From Paenibacillus barcinonensis (lineage in GTDB: Bacteria; Bacillota; Bacilli; Paenibacillales; Paenibacillaceae): a DNA stretch of 64,000 nucleotides. Within the stretch, counting starts at the first letter, position 1, and each line of letters opens with the position of its first letter. The notes under the pieces were generated by a model. That model was given only the letters and a program-made list of their open reading frames with translations. It searched no databases and was not told where the DNA came from. The stretch spans positions 89,464-153,463 of the forward strand of contig NZ_QJSW01000014.1 of NCBI RefSeq assembly GCF_003217495.1, read 5' to 3'. The position numbers were made by a program, and so were the translations under genes. Positions 7,676 through 17,045 of this stretch are shown here, piece by piece.

Positions 7676-9766
7676 ATGAATCACATCCAGCATCACGAGA
7701 CAGGGAAAGAAGGTAAAGAGACCAAATTATCACCAGGGAAAAATAAAAAGAAGAGTAAGAAAAAAGCATTTGTCTGGAGTATACGATACAAGCTGCTTCT
7801 TTCTTTTCTATGTGTGCTGATCCTGCCAAGTTTGGCGGTTAGCTTCGTGACTTTAACGATATCCGAGGATACCGTACAAGAGCAGTTGAGCGATAGTGCG
7901 ATGCAGAGTGTAACAACTGTGAATAAAATTGTAGAGAGCCATGTAAATAGCAAAATTTTTGATATTAACTTTTTCTCGGACTCACTCGATCCAGCTCTTG
8001 TTAAAGGAGAAGAGGATAGTACAGAACTTCAGAAGAAATTTGTTCAGTATTTGGGCTTACATCCCGATGTGGTGAATATCTTTGTCGGATCGACAGAAGG
8101 AGTCATGGTCCGCGGGAAGCCCACAGCAAGCAGCCTGCGCGGAGAAGCCTTTGATCCAAGAGAGCGGGAATGGTACAAGCTGGCGATGAATAAGCCGGGC
8201 ACAGTTGCGGTCTCCCCGGTCACGAAAAATACCGAAGGCTTGCCGGTGGTATTTATCTCCAAAACGTTAAAGGATCAATCGGCTGTCATTGGTTTGTCAC
8301 TCGACTTGACGGATCTTCGCGATCAGGCTCAAGCGAAGGTAGGTAGCGAAGGATATGTCATTATTGAGGATGGCAATCAGAATTATGTCGTGTCTCCAGT
8401 AAAAGAGGTAGGCACAAAAGATACTAGTGGTGTAATGAATCAGATGTATGAGAGTAAGGAAGGTCAGTTCGAGTACATATTCGAAGGACGTCCCAAAATG
8501 ATGATTTTCACAACAAATGAAGCGACAGGCTGGAAAATAGCAGGTACGATGTTCAAAAGTGAAGTGACCGATGCAAGCAAGGAGATTCGTTTGGCTACGC
8601 TTATTGTGCTGCTTGCTTCTGTTCTTCTGGCTACCCTGTACATTTTTTGGTTCACTGGTTCAATGATTCGTCCGATCAAACGGCTTCAGGAAAATGCCCG
8701 AGCCGTCAGCAAGGGTGATCTCACTGTGAAGATGGACAGTAGACGCAAGGATGAAGTCGGTGAACTGGCGAAGTATTTTGAGCGTATGGTGGATAATTTA
8801 CGAATGATGATTCTGGGTGTTCAGGAAACTGCGGAGCAGGTATCTGCATCCTCACAGGAATTGTCTGCGAGTGCGGACCAAACGACAAAAGCTATTGAGC
8901 ATTCAACGGTGGCTATGCAGGAGCTTGCCGAGGGAGCAGAGCAACAGGTAAGCAGTGTGAAGGAAGGCTCTGAAGAGATGGAGCGTATGGCAGATGATGT
9001 GAGACTGATGTCGGAGCGGGTACAATCCATTACAACTTCAATGAGAGATACATCCGGAGCAGCTTTTTCAGGAAATGAAGCAGCGGGACAAGCTGTGGAA
9101 CAGATGAATATCATTCAGGAGACTGTCCAGCAATTGGGTCAAGTTGTGCACAATCTTCATGACCGCTCGATTGAAATTGGCAGTATGGTGGATGTCATTG
9201 CTTCGATCTCGAAGCAGACCAACCTGCTTGCATTGAATGCTTCTATAGAAGCAGCCAGAGCAGGGGATGCAGGACGTGGCTTTGCTGTCGTTGCTGGCGA
9301 GGTTCGTAAATTGGCTGAAGAATCGGGCAGCTCTGCGGCGCAGATCGGCGAGCTTGTACATAACATTCGCCGGGATATGGATGCAGCTCTTACAGCGATG
9401 AATACGACTCAAAGTCGGGTTGATGAAGGATTACAGGCTGTGAATACATCCGGACAATCTTTTGCTCAAATTCGTGAAGCGGTTGAGGATGCGGTTCACA
9501 CCCTGGATGAGCTGTCAGCGACGACAAAGCAATTGGAGATAGGTGCTTCTCATGTTGTGCAAACGATGACCGACATATCAAATGTCACTCAGGAATCAGC
9601 AGCAAGTACCGAGTCCGTCTCGGCATCTTCACAGGAGCAGCTTGCTTCCGTGGAAGAGATTGCTTCATCCTCCGCACATTTAAACAGCATGGCAGAGCAG
9701 CTGCAAGGTTTGTTGGGCATGTTCAAGATGAATGATGACAAAGCCAAAGACAGCGGCAAGTCCTGA
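7676..9766 (+). CDS. methyl-accepting chemotaxis protein with double Cache sensor domain
   Basis: The ATG at 7676 is preferred over the in-frame ATG at 7670, because the AAGGGGG ribosome binding site at 7661-7667 lies only 2 bases from the latter. About 696 residues: basic cytoplasmic N-terminus; TM1 (about 38-60); extracellular dCache_1-type domain (about 60-300) with the typical DPREREWYKLAMNKPG and VSPVTKN strings; TM2 (about 305-328); HAMP (about 330-382); coiled signalling domain with the highly conserved hairpin tip SKQTNLLALNASIEAARAG and FAVVAGEVRKLAEESG. It should sense a small ligand outside the cell and control CheA. It is a single gene; the ligand is not predictable from sequence. 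Confidence 0.95.
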   Translation: MNHIQHHETGKEGKETKLSPGKNKKKSKKKAFVWSIRYKLLLSFLCVLILPSLAVSFVTLTISEDTVQEQLSDSAMQSVTTVNKIVESHVNSKIFDINFFSDSLDPALVKGEEDSTELQKKFVQYLGLHPDVVNIFVGSTEGVMVRGKPTASSLRGEAFDPREREWYKLAMNKPGTVAVSPVTKNTEGLPVVFISKTLKDQSAVIGLSLDLTDLRDQAQAKVGSEGYVIIEDGNQNYVVSPVKEVGTKDTSGVMNQMYESKEGQFEYIFEGRPKMMIFTTNEATGWKIAGTMFKSEVTDASKEIRLATLIVLLASVLLATLYIFWFTGSMIRPIKRLQENARAVSKGDLTVKMDSRRKDEVGELAKYFERMVDNLRMMILGVQETAEQVSASSQELSASADQTTKAIEHSTVAMQELAEGAEQQVSSVKEGSEEMERMADDVRLMSERVQSITTSMRDTSGAAFSGNEAAGQAVEQMNIIQETVQQLGQVVHNLHDRSIEIGSMVDVIASISKQTNLLALNASIEAARAGDAGRGFAVVAGEVRKLAEESGSSAAQIGELVHNIRRDMDAALTAMNTTQSRVDEGLQAVNTSGQSFAQIREAVEDAVHTLDELSATTKQLEIGASHVVQTMTDISNVTQESAASTESVSASSQEQLASVEEIASSSAHLNSMAEQLQGLLGMFKMNDDKAKDSGKS

Positions 9767-9934
9767 TGAATGCAGGCCCAGTACATTTTTTCATAAGATA
9801 GCAGAAAATAAAGATAGACATTCCTCCTGATGCCCTGTATAAATATATCGTCTGGTTCTTACAAGCCAGTGAGAAGTGTATTCTTAATAACAGAGCATGA
9901 AGCATATCGAGTCAGGATAGCAGCAGGAGGAACT

Positions 9935-11227
9935 ATGGTATATATAGCGATACTGATTTTTGTTTTGACAATTACAATGGTCATTTGGCAGCCACGTGGA
10001 ATCGGCATTGGCTGGAGTGCCTCAGGAGGGGCTATTGTTGCCCTCGCAGCGGGTGTCGTCAGTTTGAATGATGCTTCGGATGTGGCTTCGATTGTGTGGA
10101 ATGCGACGCTTGCCTTTGTCGGCATCATTATGATTTCTTTGATTCTGGACGAAACCGGATTCTTCGAGTGGGCTGCTCTCCACATGGCCCGGCTGGCAGG
10201 AGGCAACGGACGCAGACTGTTTCTGTACTCTATTTTGCTTGGAGCTGCTGTATCTGCCTTGTTTGCGAATGATGGGGCGGCGCTTATTCTGACACCAATT
10301 GTACTGGCGATGGTACGTGCATTGAAATTTGATGAGCGTATGGTGCTGGCTTTTGTCATGGCGAGTGGTTTCATTGCAGATACAACTTCACTGCCACTGG
10401 TGGTCAGCAATTTGGTAAACATCGTTTCTGCCGATTTCTTCGGTATTACATTTGTAGAATATGCGGTGCGCATGATCGTGCCCAATCTGTTCTCCATTGC
10501 GGCGAGTACGGCGATGCTGTTTTTGTTTTATCGTAAAAGCATTCCACTTACGTACGATGTCACGGCTGCTCGTGATCCGAAGGAAGCGATCCGTGATCCG
10601 CGTGTGTTCAAAATCGCCTGGTTTATGCTGGGGCTATTGCTTGTTGCATATGCATCCAGTGAGTTTCTGCCGATTCCTGTCTCCGTTATTGTAGGGGCGG
10701 TAGCACTACTGTTCGGTATTCTTGCACGCAAAAGCGAAGCGGTTGATCTGAAGCGGGTAATCAAGGAAGCACCATGGTCCATCGTTGTATTCTCAGTGGG
10801 GATGTATATCGTTGTGTATGGCTTGCGTAATGCCGGATTAACCCATTATCTGAGCGGCTGGCTGGATGCTATAGCGGATTACGGTCTGCTGGCAGCATCA
10901 TTGGGCATGGGGATTATCGCCGCTATATTATCATCGGTAATGAACAACCTGCCAACCGTATTGATTAACCTGCTTGCCATTCAAGGAGCACACACCGAAG
11001 GTATTGTGCGTGAAGCGATGATCTATGCCAATGTCATCGGTTCCGATCTCGGACCGAAAATGACACCGATTGGATCATTAGCAACGTTGCTCTGGCTGCA
11101 TGTATTGTCCCGCAAAGGTGTGAAGATCACGTGGGGATACTATTTCAAGGCAGGTATCATCCTGACCGTTCCAACGCTACTGATTACTTTGGCAGGACTA
11201 GCACTTTGGCTATGGCTTCTAGGGTAA
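9935..11227 (+). CDS. arsB: ArsB-type arsenite efflux permease
   Basis: The frame is open from 9830, but the ATG at 9935 has CAGGAGGA 6-8 bases upstream and gives 430 residues, the length of Bacillus ArsB. The product is almost entirely transmembrane (about 11-12 helices). Family features include ILDETGFFEWAA, the SALFANDGAALILTPI segment and VMNNLPTVLINLLAI, and later VIGSDLGPKMTPIGSLATLLW. ArsB extrudes arsenite or antimonite. No arsR, arsC or ACR3 gene is next to it, so it is an orphan here and other anions or a distinct regulation are possible. Confidence 0.88.
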   Translation: MVYIAILIFVLTITMVIWQPRGIGIGWSASGGAIVALAAGVVSLNDASDVASIVWNATLAFVGIIMISLILDETGFFEWAALHMARLAGGNGRRLFLYSILLGAAVSALFANDGAALILTPIVLAMVRALKFDERMVLAFVMASGFIADTTSLPLVVSNLVNIVSADFFGITFVEYAVRMIVPNLFSIAASTAMLFLFYRKSIPLTYDVTAARDPKEAIRDPRVFKIAWFMLGLLLVAYASSEFLPIPVSVIVGAVALLFGILARKSEAVDLKRVIKEAPWSIVVFSVGMYIVVYGLRNAGLTHYLSGWLDAIADYGLLAASLGMGIIAAILSSVMNNLPTVLINLLAIQGAHTEGIVREAMIYANVIGSDLGPKMTPIGSLATLLWLHVLSRKGVKITWGYYFKAGIILTVPTLLITLAGLALWLWLLG

Positions 11228-11282
11228 AAGAGATGCGTTGAGCATATCAAACACTAAAAGCGGACATATGATTCTGTTAAAA

Positions 11283-11332
11283 GGCTGTTTCACCAGATGT
11301 GCCATGCACATTCAGGTGAGACAGTCTTTTTT
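11283..11332 (+). terminator. intrinsic terminator of arsB
   Basis: 12-bp stem GGCTGTTTCACC / GGTGAGACAGTC (two G-U pairs) followed by T6. Confidence 0.85.
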
Positions 11333-11399
11333 GCTGTTTATTGAATTATTTTTTTGTCCTTATCTGCCTGACATAGAAGACTCTTATATAGAAGAAGCC

Positions 11400-11590
11400 A
11401 ATCATTTCTTCTTATAGCGATCTGAGCGCAGCCAGCGCCGAAGTAGCGAAGGGAACGGAACGATTGTGGAAAAGCGAAGCGGTCGCCTTTGTCTCCGAAT
11501 GTTTACATTTAGAAAATAAAATCAATAAAAATTTGGAGACAACAGCGATCGGAAGAACGATCCGTAGCCGGAACGACTGCACAGAGTTCT
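11400..11590 (+). repeat. intergenic repeat element with long hairpin
   Basis: The arms 11480-11500 and 11531-11551 pair over 21 bp with mostly G-U type differences (TTTGTCTCC opposite GGAGACAA). The flanks contain the words GAACGATTG, GAACGATCC and GAACGACTG. I recall similar GTCTCCGAA...GGAGACAACAGCGATCGG blocks scattered between Paenibacillus genes. A short open frame through it (11464-11667) has no ribosome binding site and is not called. Confidence 0.5.
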
Positions 11591-11641
11591 ATTTTAAACG
11601 CATTATACTAGTCCAACTCCATTCATACACAACTCGAATTT

Positions 11642-11680
11642 TTAACATTGCGTTTACAAAACATTGATTTTCGGATGACA
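11642..11680 (+). promoter_or_regulatory. Pho-box array of the pst operon
   Basis: TTAACA at 11642, TTTACA at 11653, TTGATT at 11664 and ATGACA at 11675 sit exactly 11 bp apart, the arrangement required by PhoP in Bacillus (TTAACA-like hexamers with 5-bp gaps). It lies 87 bp upstream of pstS. Two of the four match the consensus perfectly. Confidence 0.75.
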
Positions 11681-11766
11681 TATCAAAACTACAATGATTA
11701 AAGAGTTGATGGTGATCACACAAATTCACAAAACGCCATCACTACATTGGGGGAGGAAAACAAAAC

Positions 11767-12699
11767 ATGTTTAAAAAGTTGCCGTTTATTTTGATGACCT
11801 TAACGTTCGTACTGGTGCTTGCAGCATGCGGATCGAAAAACGACGCAGGTACTACAACTGGTGCCGCAAGCAATGGATCAGGAGAAGGTGCTGCTGCTGA
11901 ACTCAGCGGTAACATTTTGGCTGTTGGTTCAACAGCACTTCAGCCTCTGGTAGAGCAAGCCGGGCAAAAATTTATGGCAGTTGATCAATATAAAAAAGTG
12001 ACTGTACAAGTGCAAGGCGGCGGTAGTGGTACAGGCCTGACTCAAGTATCTGACGGACAAGCAACAATCGGTAACTCTGACGTGTTTGCAGAAGAGAAAA
12101 TGGATGATGCTGCTAAAGTAAGTGAGTTGAAGGATCATCAGGTGGCTGTAGTTGCTATTGCTCCTGTGAGCAACAAAGATGCAGGCGTAACGGATCTGAC
12201 CAAACAACAACTGATCGACATTTTCTCTGGTAAAGTGAAAAACTGGAAAGAAGTTGGCGGTAAAGATCAAGCGATCGTTATCGTAAACCGTCCAGGCAGC
12301 TCTGGTACACGTGCAACATTTGAAAAATTCGCTCTGGGTACCAAAGTTGAAGATATCCAAGGTTCGATTCAAGAGGATTCCTCCGGTACTGTTAAGAAGC
12401 TTGTAGCTGAGACTCCAGGCGCAATTGGTTACCTGGCTCTGTCTTACCTGGACGATAGTCTGCAAGTTCTGAAATATGAAGGTGTAGAAGCGACTGTAGA
12501 AAACGTAGAATCCGGTGCTTATCCCGTGTGGGCTTACGAGCATATGTACACTAAAGGTGAGCCAGATGCTGCAACTAAAGCGTTCCTTGACTACATCCTG
12601 AGTGATGAGATTCAACAAAAAGATGTAACAGAGCTGGGCTACATTCCAGTGTCTGGTATGAAAGTTAAACGCGATGCAGCAGGTAACGTGACGAAATAA
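11767..12699 (+). CDS. pstS: phosphate ABC transporter substrate-binding lipoprotein
   Basis: 310 residues. Lipoprotein signal peptide with lipobox LVLAACGS (Cys at about 21), then a Gly/Ala/Ser-rich linker. The binding domain has the PstS hallmarks GSTALQPLVEQA near the N-terminus, QVQGGGSGTGLTQV, IGNSDVF, VNRPGSSGTRATFEKF and GAIGYLALSYL. The GSGTG and SSGTR loops bind phosphate in characterised homologues. The start is behind GGGGGAGG. It leads the pstSCAB operon and captures phosphate at the outer face of the membrane. The 11-bp-phased Pho boxes upstream indicate induction by phosphate starvation. Confidence 0.96.
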   Translation: MFKKLPFILMTLTFVLVLAACGSKNDAGTTTGAASNGSGEGAAAELSGNILAVGSTALQPLVEQAGQKFMAVDQYKKVTVQVQGGGSGTGLTQVSDGQATIGNSDVFAEEKMDDAAKVSELKDHQVAVVAIAPVSNKDAGVTDLTKQQLIDIFSGKVKNWKEVGGKDQAIVIVNRPGSSGTRATFEKFALGTKVEDIQGSIQEDSSGTVKKLVAETPGAIGYLALSYLDDSLQVLKYEGVEATVENVESGAYPVWAYEHMYTKGEPDAATKAFLDYILSDEIQQKDVTELGYIPVSGMKVKRDAAGNVTK

Positions 12700-12841
12700 T
12701 CTCTAAACTTGCGCATACAGCGAGAGAGGCGGACTCAGGTCCTGCCTCTTTACGCAGTTTGCTCTGAAAATATCCCATATTTTGCATCAATTCCACTATA
12801 GAAGGATGGTTGTTATGGAACAGACCGGAGGGGGAACGGTA

Positions 12842-13750
12842 ATGAATAGCAAGGCGAAGTCACGCCGACCCTTGAGAGAGAAGCACTACTGGGAAGAGTG
12901 GACAGGACGAATCTATACGTCGATTTGTGTTGTTTTCCTGATCGTTGTCATGTTTTCCATTGTATATTTTGTAGCCTCCAAAGGGCTGTCAACATTTTTC
13001 CAGAATGGCATAAGCTTGAGTGATTTTCTGACGGGAAAAACATGGAATCCAACAGGAGAACCTGCGGCCTATGGCGCGCTGCCGTTTATCACAGGTTCGT
13101 TTATTACAACTTTTCTGGCCGCATTGATTGCAAGTCCGCTTAGCCTGTGTGCAGCACTCTTCATGACGGAGATCGTACCGGGCAAAGGTAAAAAAATACT
13201 GCAGCCTGCGATCGAGCTTTTGTCTGGTATTCCTTCGGTTGTTTACGGCTTTATTGGTCTTAGTGTTATCGTGCCTTTGCTGCGCAGCATGTTCGGCGGT
13301 GCAGGTGTCGGGATTGCAGCCGGATGCCTTGTGTTGTCCGTTATGATTCTGCCGACCGTGACCAGTATTATGGCAGATGCCCTGTCCGCGCTTCCTAAAG
13401 GGCTTCGTGAATCGTCCTATGCACTGGGTGCAACGCGCTGGCAAACAATCTATCGGGTTATTATTCCGACCGTTCTGCCGGCACTGCTTACAGGCATTGT
13501 TCTGGGCATGGCCCGTGCCTTCGGTGAAGCACTTGCGGTACAGATGGTTATTGGTAATGCTCCGCATGTACCGACCTCCCTGCTGGAATCGGCTTCAACG
13601 TTAACAAGCGTAATTACGTTGAGTATGGGTAACACCACGATGGGCTCTGTCCATAACAATGCACTTTGGAGTATGGCGCTTGTACTTCTGGTCATGACCT
13701 TTGTCTTTGTCATTCTGGTTCGCCTGCTTGAAAGGAGAAACCGGGTATGA
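12842..13750 (+). CDS. pstC: phosphate ABC transporter permease PstC
   Basis: The open frame begins at 12782, but the ATG at 12842 has GGAGGGGG 7 bases upstream and gives 302 residues, close to the family norm; an ATG at 12815 is a weaker alternative. Six transmembrane segments are visible. The cytoplasmic EAA loop (LRESSYALGATRWQTI) contacts PstB. GIPSVVYGFIGL is typical of PstC. The stop overlaps the pstA start by ATGA. It forms the membrane channel together with PstA. Confidence 0.95.
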   Translation: MNSKAKSRRPLREKHYWEEWTGRIYTSICVVFLIVVMFSIVYFVASKGLSTFFQNGISLSDFLTGKTWNPTGEPAAYGALPFITGSFITTFLAALIASPLSLCAALFMTEIVPGKGKKILQPAIELLSGIPSVVYGFIGLSVIVPLLRSMFGGAGVGIAAGCLVLSVMILPTVTSIMADALSALPKGLRESSYALGATRWQTIYRVIIPTVLPALLTGIVLGMARAFGEALAVQMVIGNAPHVPTSLLESASTLTSVITLSMGNTTMGSVHNNALWSMALVLLVMTFVFVILVRLLERRNRV

Positions 13751-14640
13751 AATTAAAGGCAAAAACAGTTGATAAAATTGCAACAGGTGTCATTGTTGTA
13801 CTGGCTCTTTTCATCGTTGTGCTTCTGCTCGGGTTACTCGGCTTCATTCTTTTCCGAGGAATTGGCCAGATCAACTGGCACTTCCTGACGAGTGCACCAC
13901 AACTGCTTAAAGGCGGCGGGGGGATTGGCCCGCAATTGTTCAACTCAATATTTTTGCTTGTGTTGACGTTAATTATTACGATCCCGCTCGGCTGGGGCGG
14001 CGGTATTTATATGGCGGAATACGCCAAGCCGGGACGGATCACAAGCTTCATTCGTCTGGTTGTTGAAGTATTGTCTTCATTCCCGTCCATCGTCATCGGT
14101 TTGTTCGGACTATTATTGATTGTTAATACATTTGGTCTTGGTTTCTCACTCTTATCGGGTGCTATGGCGCTGGCTGTTTTCAACCTGCCGCTGATGGTGC
14201 GTACGACGGAGCAAGCCTTCCGTGCTGTTCCCAAAGAGCAGAAGGAAGCAGGCCTGGCTCTTGGTTTGTCCAAATGGAAAATCATTACGTCCATTCTGCT
14301 GCCAGTAGCACTGCCAAGCTTGATCACGGGAACGATTCTGGCCTCTGGCCGGATCTTCGGTGAAGCTGCCGCTCTGATGTTCACTGCCGGAATGAGCAGC
14401 CCGCCGCTGGACTTCACGGATTGGAATCCGACCAGCCCAAGATCGCCAATTAACCCGCTACGCCCTGCCGAAACCTTGGCTGTGCATATCTGGAAAGTGA
14501 ACAGCGAGGGCATTGGACCCGATTCCAAAGAAATCGCAGCAGGTGCATCGGCCGTATTGGTTATTCTGGTGCTTGCGTTTAATCTGAGTGCACGCTGGAT
14601 CGGCCGTGTTCTATACCGCCGGATGACAGCTTCGAAATAA
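13747..14640 (+). CDS. pstA: phosphate ABC transporter permease PstA
   Basis: 297 residues with six transmembrane segments. Family signatures are YMAEYAKPGRITSFIRLVVE, LSSFPSIVIGLFGLLL and the EAA loop QKEAGLALGLSKWKII. The start overlaps the end of pstC by four bases; the AAGGAG needed for initiation lies within the pstC end. pstB begins 12 bp after its stop. It is the second half of the phosphate channel. Confidence 0.95.
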   Translation: MKLKAKTVDKIATGVIVVLALFIVVLLLGLLGFILFRGIGQINWHFLTSAPQLLKGGGGIGPQLFNSIFLLVLTLIITIPLGWGGGIYMAEYAKPGRITSFIRLVVEVLSSFPSIVIGLFGLLLIVNTFGLGFSLLSGAMALAVFNLPLMVRTTEQAFRAVPKEQKEAGLALGLSKWKIITSILLPVALPSLITGTILASGRIFGEAAALMFTAGMSSPPLDFTDWNPTSPRSPINPLRPAETLAVHIWKVNSEGIGPDSKEIAAGASAVLVILVLAFNLSARWIGRVLYRRMTASK

Positions 14641-14652
14641 GGAGGAACCGAC

Positions 14653-15408
14653 ATGGCCATACCTTTTGGTACGGAACAGTTAAGCATATATTATGGGCAT
14701 TTCCAGGCGGTCAAACAGATTAGCCTTACCTTCCCGGAGTCCAGTGTAACCGCATTGATCGGCCCTTCGGGCTGCGGTAAATCCACCTTCCTGCGTTCAT
14801 TGAACCGGATGAATGATGAGATTGCCGGCTCTCGTACAGAGGGACATATCTGGATGGATGGCAACGACCTGAATGAACCGGGCACAGACGTTATCAAGCT
14901 TCGGCAGAAGATTGGTATGGTGTGGCAGAAGCCGAACCCTTTTCATAAATCCATCTACAACAATATCGCGTTTGGCCCCCGCTACCGTGGTACAAAGAGT
15001 AAAAAAGCACTGGATGAGATTGTGGAAAAAAGCTTGCGCCGCGCCGCTCTGTGGGATGAAGTAAAAGACAGGCTGCATGACTCGGCTCTGGCACTGTCGG
15101 GTGGTCAGCAGCAGCGTCTTTGTATCGCCCGGGCGTTATCCGTAGATCCGCAGATTCTGCTGCTCGATGAGCCGGCATCTGCGCTTGACCCGGTATCCAC
15201 AGGCAAGGTGGAGGAATTGATCTCTGAGCTCAAGCAGGAGCTGCGCATTGTCATTGTGACACATAATATGCAGCAGGCTGCGCGTATCTCGGATTATACG
15301 GCTTATTTTTATCTGGGTAGCCTGGTGGAGCATGGGGATACGGAGCATATTTTCACCAACCCGGATAACCGTCTGACACAGGAATACATTATGGGTCGTT
15401 TTGGTTAA
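14653..15408 (+). CDS. pstB: phosphate ABC transporter ATP-binding protein PstB
   Basis: 251 residues. Walker A GPSGCGKST, the PstB-specific FLRSLNRMND, Q-loop GMVWQKPNPF, signature LSGGQQQRLCIARAL, Walker B ILLLDEPASALDP and switch His in VTHNMQQAAR are all present. The ribosome binding site is AAGGAGG. It energises phosphate import and is the last gene of the operon; no phoU follows, and a terminator lies 50 bp downstream. Confidence 0.96.
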   Translation: MAIPFGTEQLSIYYGHFQAVKQISLTFPESSVTALIGPSGCGKSTFLRSLNRMNDEIAGSRTEGHIWMDGNDLNEPGTDVIKLRQKIGMVWQKPNPFHKSIYNNIAFGPRYRGTKSKKALDEIVEKSLRRAALWDEVKDRLHDSALALSGGQQQRLCIARALSVDPQILLLDEPASALDPVSTGKVEELISELKQELRIVIVTHNMQQAARISDYTAYFYLGSLVEHGDTEHIFTNPDNRLTQEYIMGRFG

Positions 15409-15457
15409 CTGTTGTTTGGCGGGATGATGAAAATTCGGAATGAAATTAATCTACAAG

Positions 15458-15509
15458 ATACCTTATAGAGCAGACTTGTGTATTCGTCTCTCTATGGGGT
15501 ATTTTTTTT
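15458..15509 (+). terminator. intrinsic terminator of the pst operon
   Basis: 13-bp stem ATACCTTATAGAG / CTCTATGGGGTAT (two G-U pairs) followed by a T7-8 run. Confidence 0.85.
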
Positions 15510-15536
15510 GAACACGTATTTCTATCCAGGATATGG

Positions 15537-16160
15537 TCACTTGTAATAAGGTCCCATTTGTTTGTCAGAGAAATGAAATGGCGATTGGATGTCCTTCATC
15601 CACATATTGCCTTTAATGATGAGGAGATACACAGCGATGGCAAAGTATGCAAATCCGATGATCCAGTCGGTGGTGCTTGCCAGCTTGTGCTCTATGATGT
15701 AATACAGATACCATCCCCCGATTGGGAAATGGAGAACCAGCACGGCGAACAGGCCGGGATTATACCATGTTTTGGCTTTGATGTTGGCGAATATGCCATG
15801 CCAGATAAACTGGAAAAAGCCCATAAAGATTGGGGCCAGTGCCAGCCAAATGAGGGTTGGGAAAAAGACGGGTAGAAGATAAAAAACATAGGCGATGATC
15901 AGATTAATGACCATGGCCGACTGCGGATTCAGAGGATAATGCTTGGGTTGAGCACTTTTGAATATAACAATGTTGAATAAACCGCCAAAATAGCCAGGCC
16001 AGCGATACTCTTCAAATTGATGCACCAGAATAGCAATGAAGCTAAGCCACAAGATCATGCTCAGTTCGGACATGGAATGATAATTCAGAACCATGCCGAT
16101 TGCCGTTACCGCAGCCACCAGCATCCCCAGATCAGGCCAGTATTTACGCATCATATTCAT
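15537..16160 (-). CDS. HXXEE-domain membrane protein
   Basis: The frame is open from 16217, but the ATG at 16160 has GAGGAGAG just upstream, giving 207 residues (MNMMRKYWPDLG...). Five or six hydrophobic segments are visible. The motif HQFEEYRWPGYFGG at about residues 46-59 defines the HXXEE family, which has no known activity; the His and two Glu sit at a membrane interface and could form a metal or acid-base site. It starts 13 bp behind the TetR gene on the same strand, so the two form an operon and this is a likely target of that regulator. Confidence 0.8.
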   Translation of the reverse strand: MNMMRKYWPDLGMLVAAVTAIGMVLNYHSMSELSMILWLSFIAILVHQFEEYRWPGYFGGLFNIVIFKSAQPKHYPLNPQSAMVINLIIAYVFYLLPVFFPTLIWLALAPIFMGFFQFIWHGIFANIKAKTWYNPGLFAVLVLHFPIGGWYLYYIIEHKLASTTDWIIGFAYFAIAVYLLIIKGNMWMKDIQSPFHFSDKQMGPYYK

Positions 16161-16173
16161 GAGTAATCTCTCC

Positions 16174-16761
16174 TCACATCTTCTTGTTTGAAAAATAACG
16201 CTCCAGCAGCAGATCAATTTGTCGTTCCACAGGCTTCACTTCGATGCCAGAGCCCGCCTCAAGAGTCTGTTTCATTAGTGCTGGCATGAACACGGCACCA
16301 AAGACCTGCATCACCATCATCATTAGAATGTCTTGATCCTGTTCATGGGTCAGCTCCTTGAGCAGACTTTTGATCTTGTCAAATCCGATAACCCGCATAA
16401 ACTCCCCGTACTCCTGCTGTGACGCAAATAAGTTGGCTCCCATGGTAATCACTCGCGACAACAGTTCAGGATACTGCTCTATTCCTTGTACATAATGCAG
16501 CAGAAAACGCTTCAAGCGCTGCTCAGGTGGCAGAGAAAGGTCATCCAGTACCTCAAAAGATTCCTGAAAACCCGATAGCAGGATTCGTATTACTTCGCTA
16601 ATCAGCTTATCCTTGGAGCCGAAGTAATAATTCACCAGTGCTACGTTTGTATTCGAACGTTGAGCAATGCCGCGGATGGTGATCTTCTCGAATCCTTCCT
16701 GTTTGATCATCTCAAGCGCAGTTTGAAGAATGATTCCTTTGGTTTCATTGTTCTTGTCCAA
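16174..16761 (-). CDS. TetR-family transcriptional regulator
   Basis: 195 residues from a TTG start, with GGAGGGAG about 12 bases upstream (slightly long spacing; no better start exists). The N-terminal HTH (about 8-55) reads IILQTALEMIKQEGFEKITIRGIAQRS and NVALVNYYFGSKDKLI, the canonical TetR pattern. The C-terminal part is helical and would bind an unknown ligand. Two perfect odd-length palindromes lie just upstream and are the probable operator, so it likely represses itself and the HXXEE gene. Confidence 0.9.
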   Translation of the reverse strand: MDKNNETKGIILQTALEMIKQEGFEKITIRGIAQRSNTNVALVNYYFGSKDKLISEVIRILLSGFQESFEVLDDLSLPPEQRLKRFLLHYVQGIEQYPELLSRVITMGANLFASQQEYGEFMRVIGFDKIKSLLKELTHEQDQDILMMMVMQVFGAVFMPALMKQTLEAGSGIEVKPVERQIDLLLERYFSNKKM

Positions 16762-16789
16762 AGCTTCTTGCTCCCTCCTTTTTGTTTTA

Positions 16790-16812
16790 AAACAATGTTT
16801 AAAACGTCGTTT
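16790..16812 (-). promoter_or_regulatory. double palindrome, candidate TetR operator
   Basis: AAACA-A-TGTTT (16790-16800) and AAACG-T-CGTTT (16802-16812) are perfect 5+5 palindromes with centres 12 bp apart, 29-51 bp upstream of the TetR start codon. A further 12-bp palindrome TGTTTTAAAACA (16783-16794) overlaps the first. The arrangement would suit two TetR dimers. Confidence 0.6.
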
Positions 16813-17045
16813 AATTCATCTTAACACCACATGTGTCTGAATTCAACAATCTATTTTCCAGCATATGGGGTAACATCTATCATGGAATTTGACCTGACAG
16901 AATAAAAATGCGAGGCTTGAAGCATTGTAATGGGGTTATTTTCCTTCTAAAGCTTTGCGTAATTGACATTTATAAAGAAAGTATTAACTTTACAGAATCT
17001 TTCGGATTCTTCGCTACACTTTAGGCATGGGAGGATGGAAGCGCA

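Noticed and set aside
11464..11667. 67-codon open frame before pstS
   Set aside because: Lies in the hairpin repeat and runs into the Pho boxes; no ribosome binding site.
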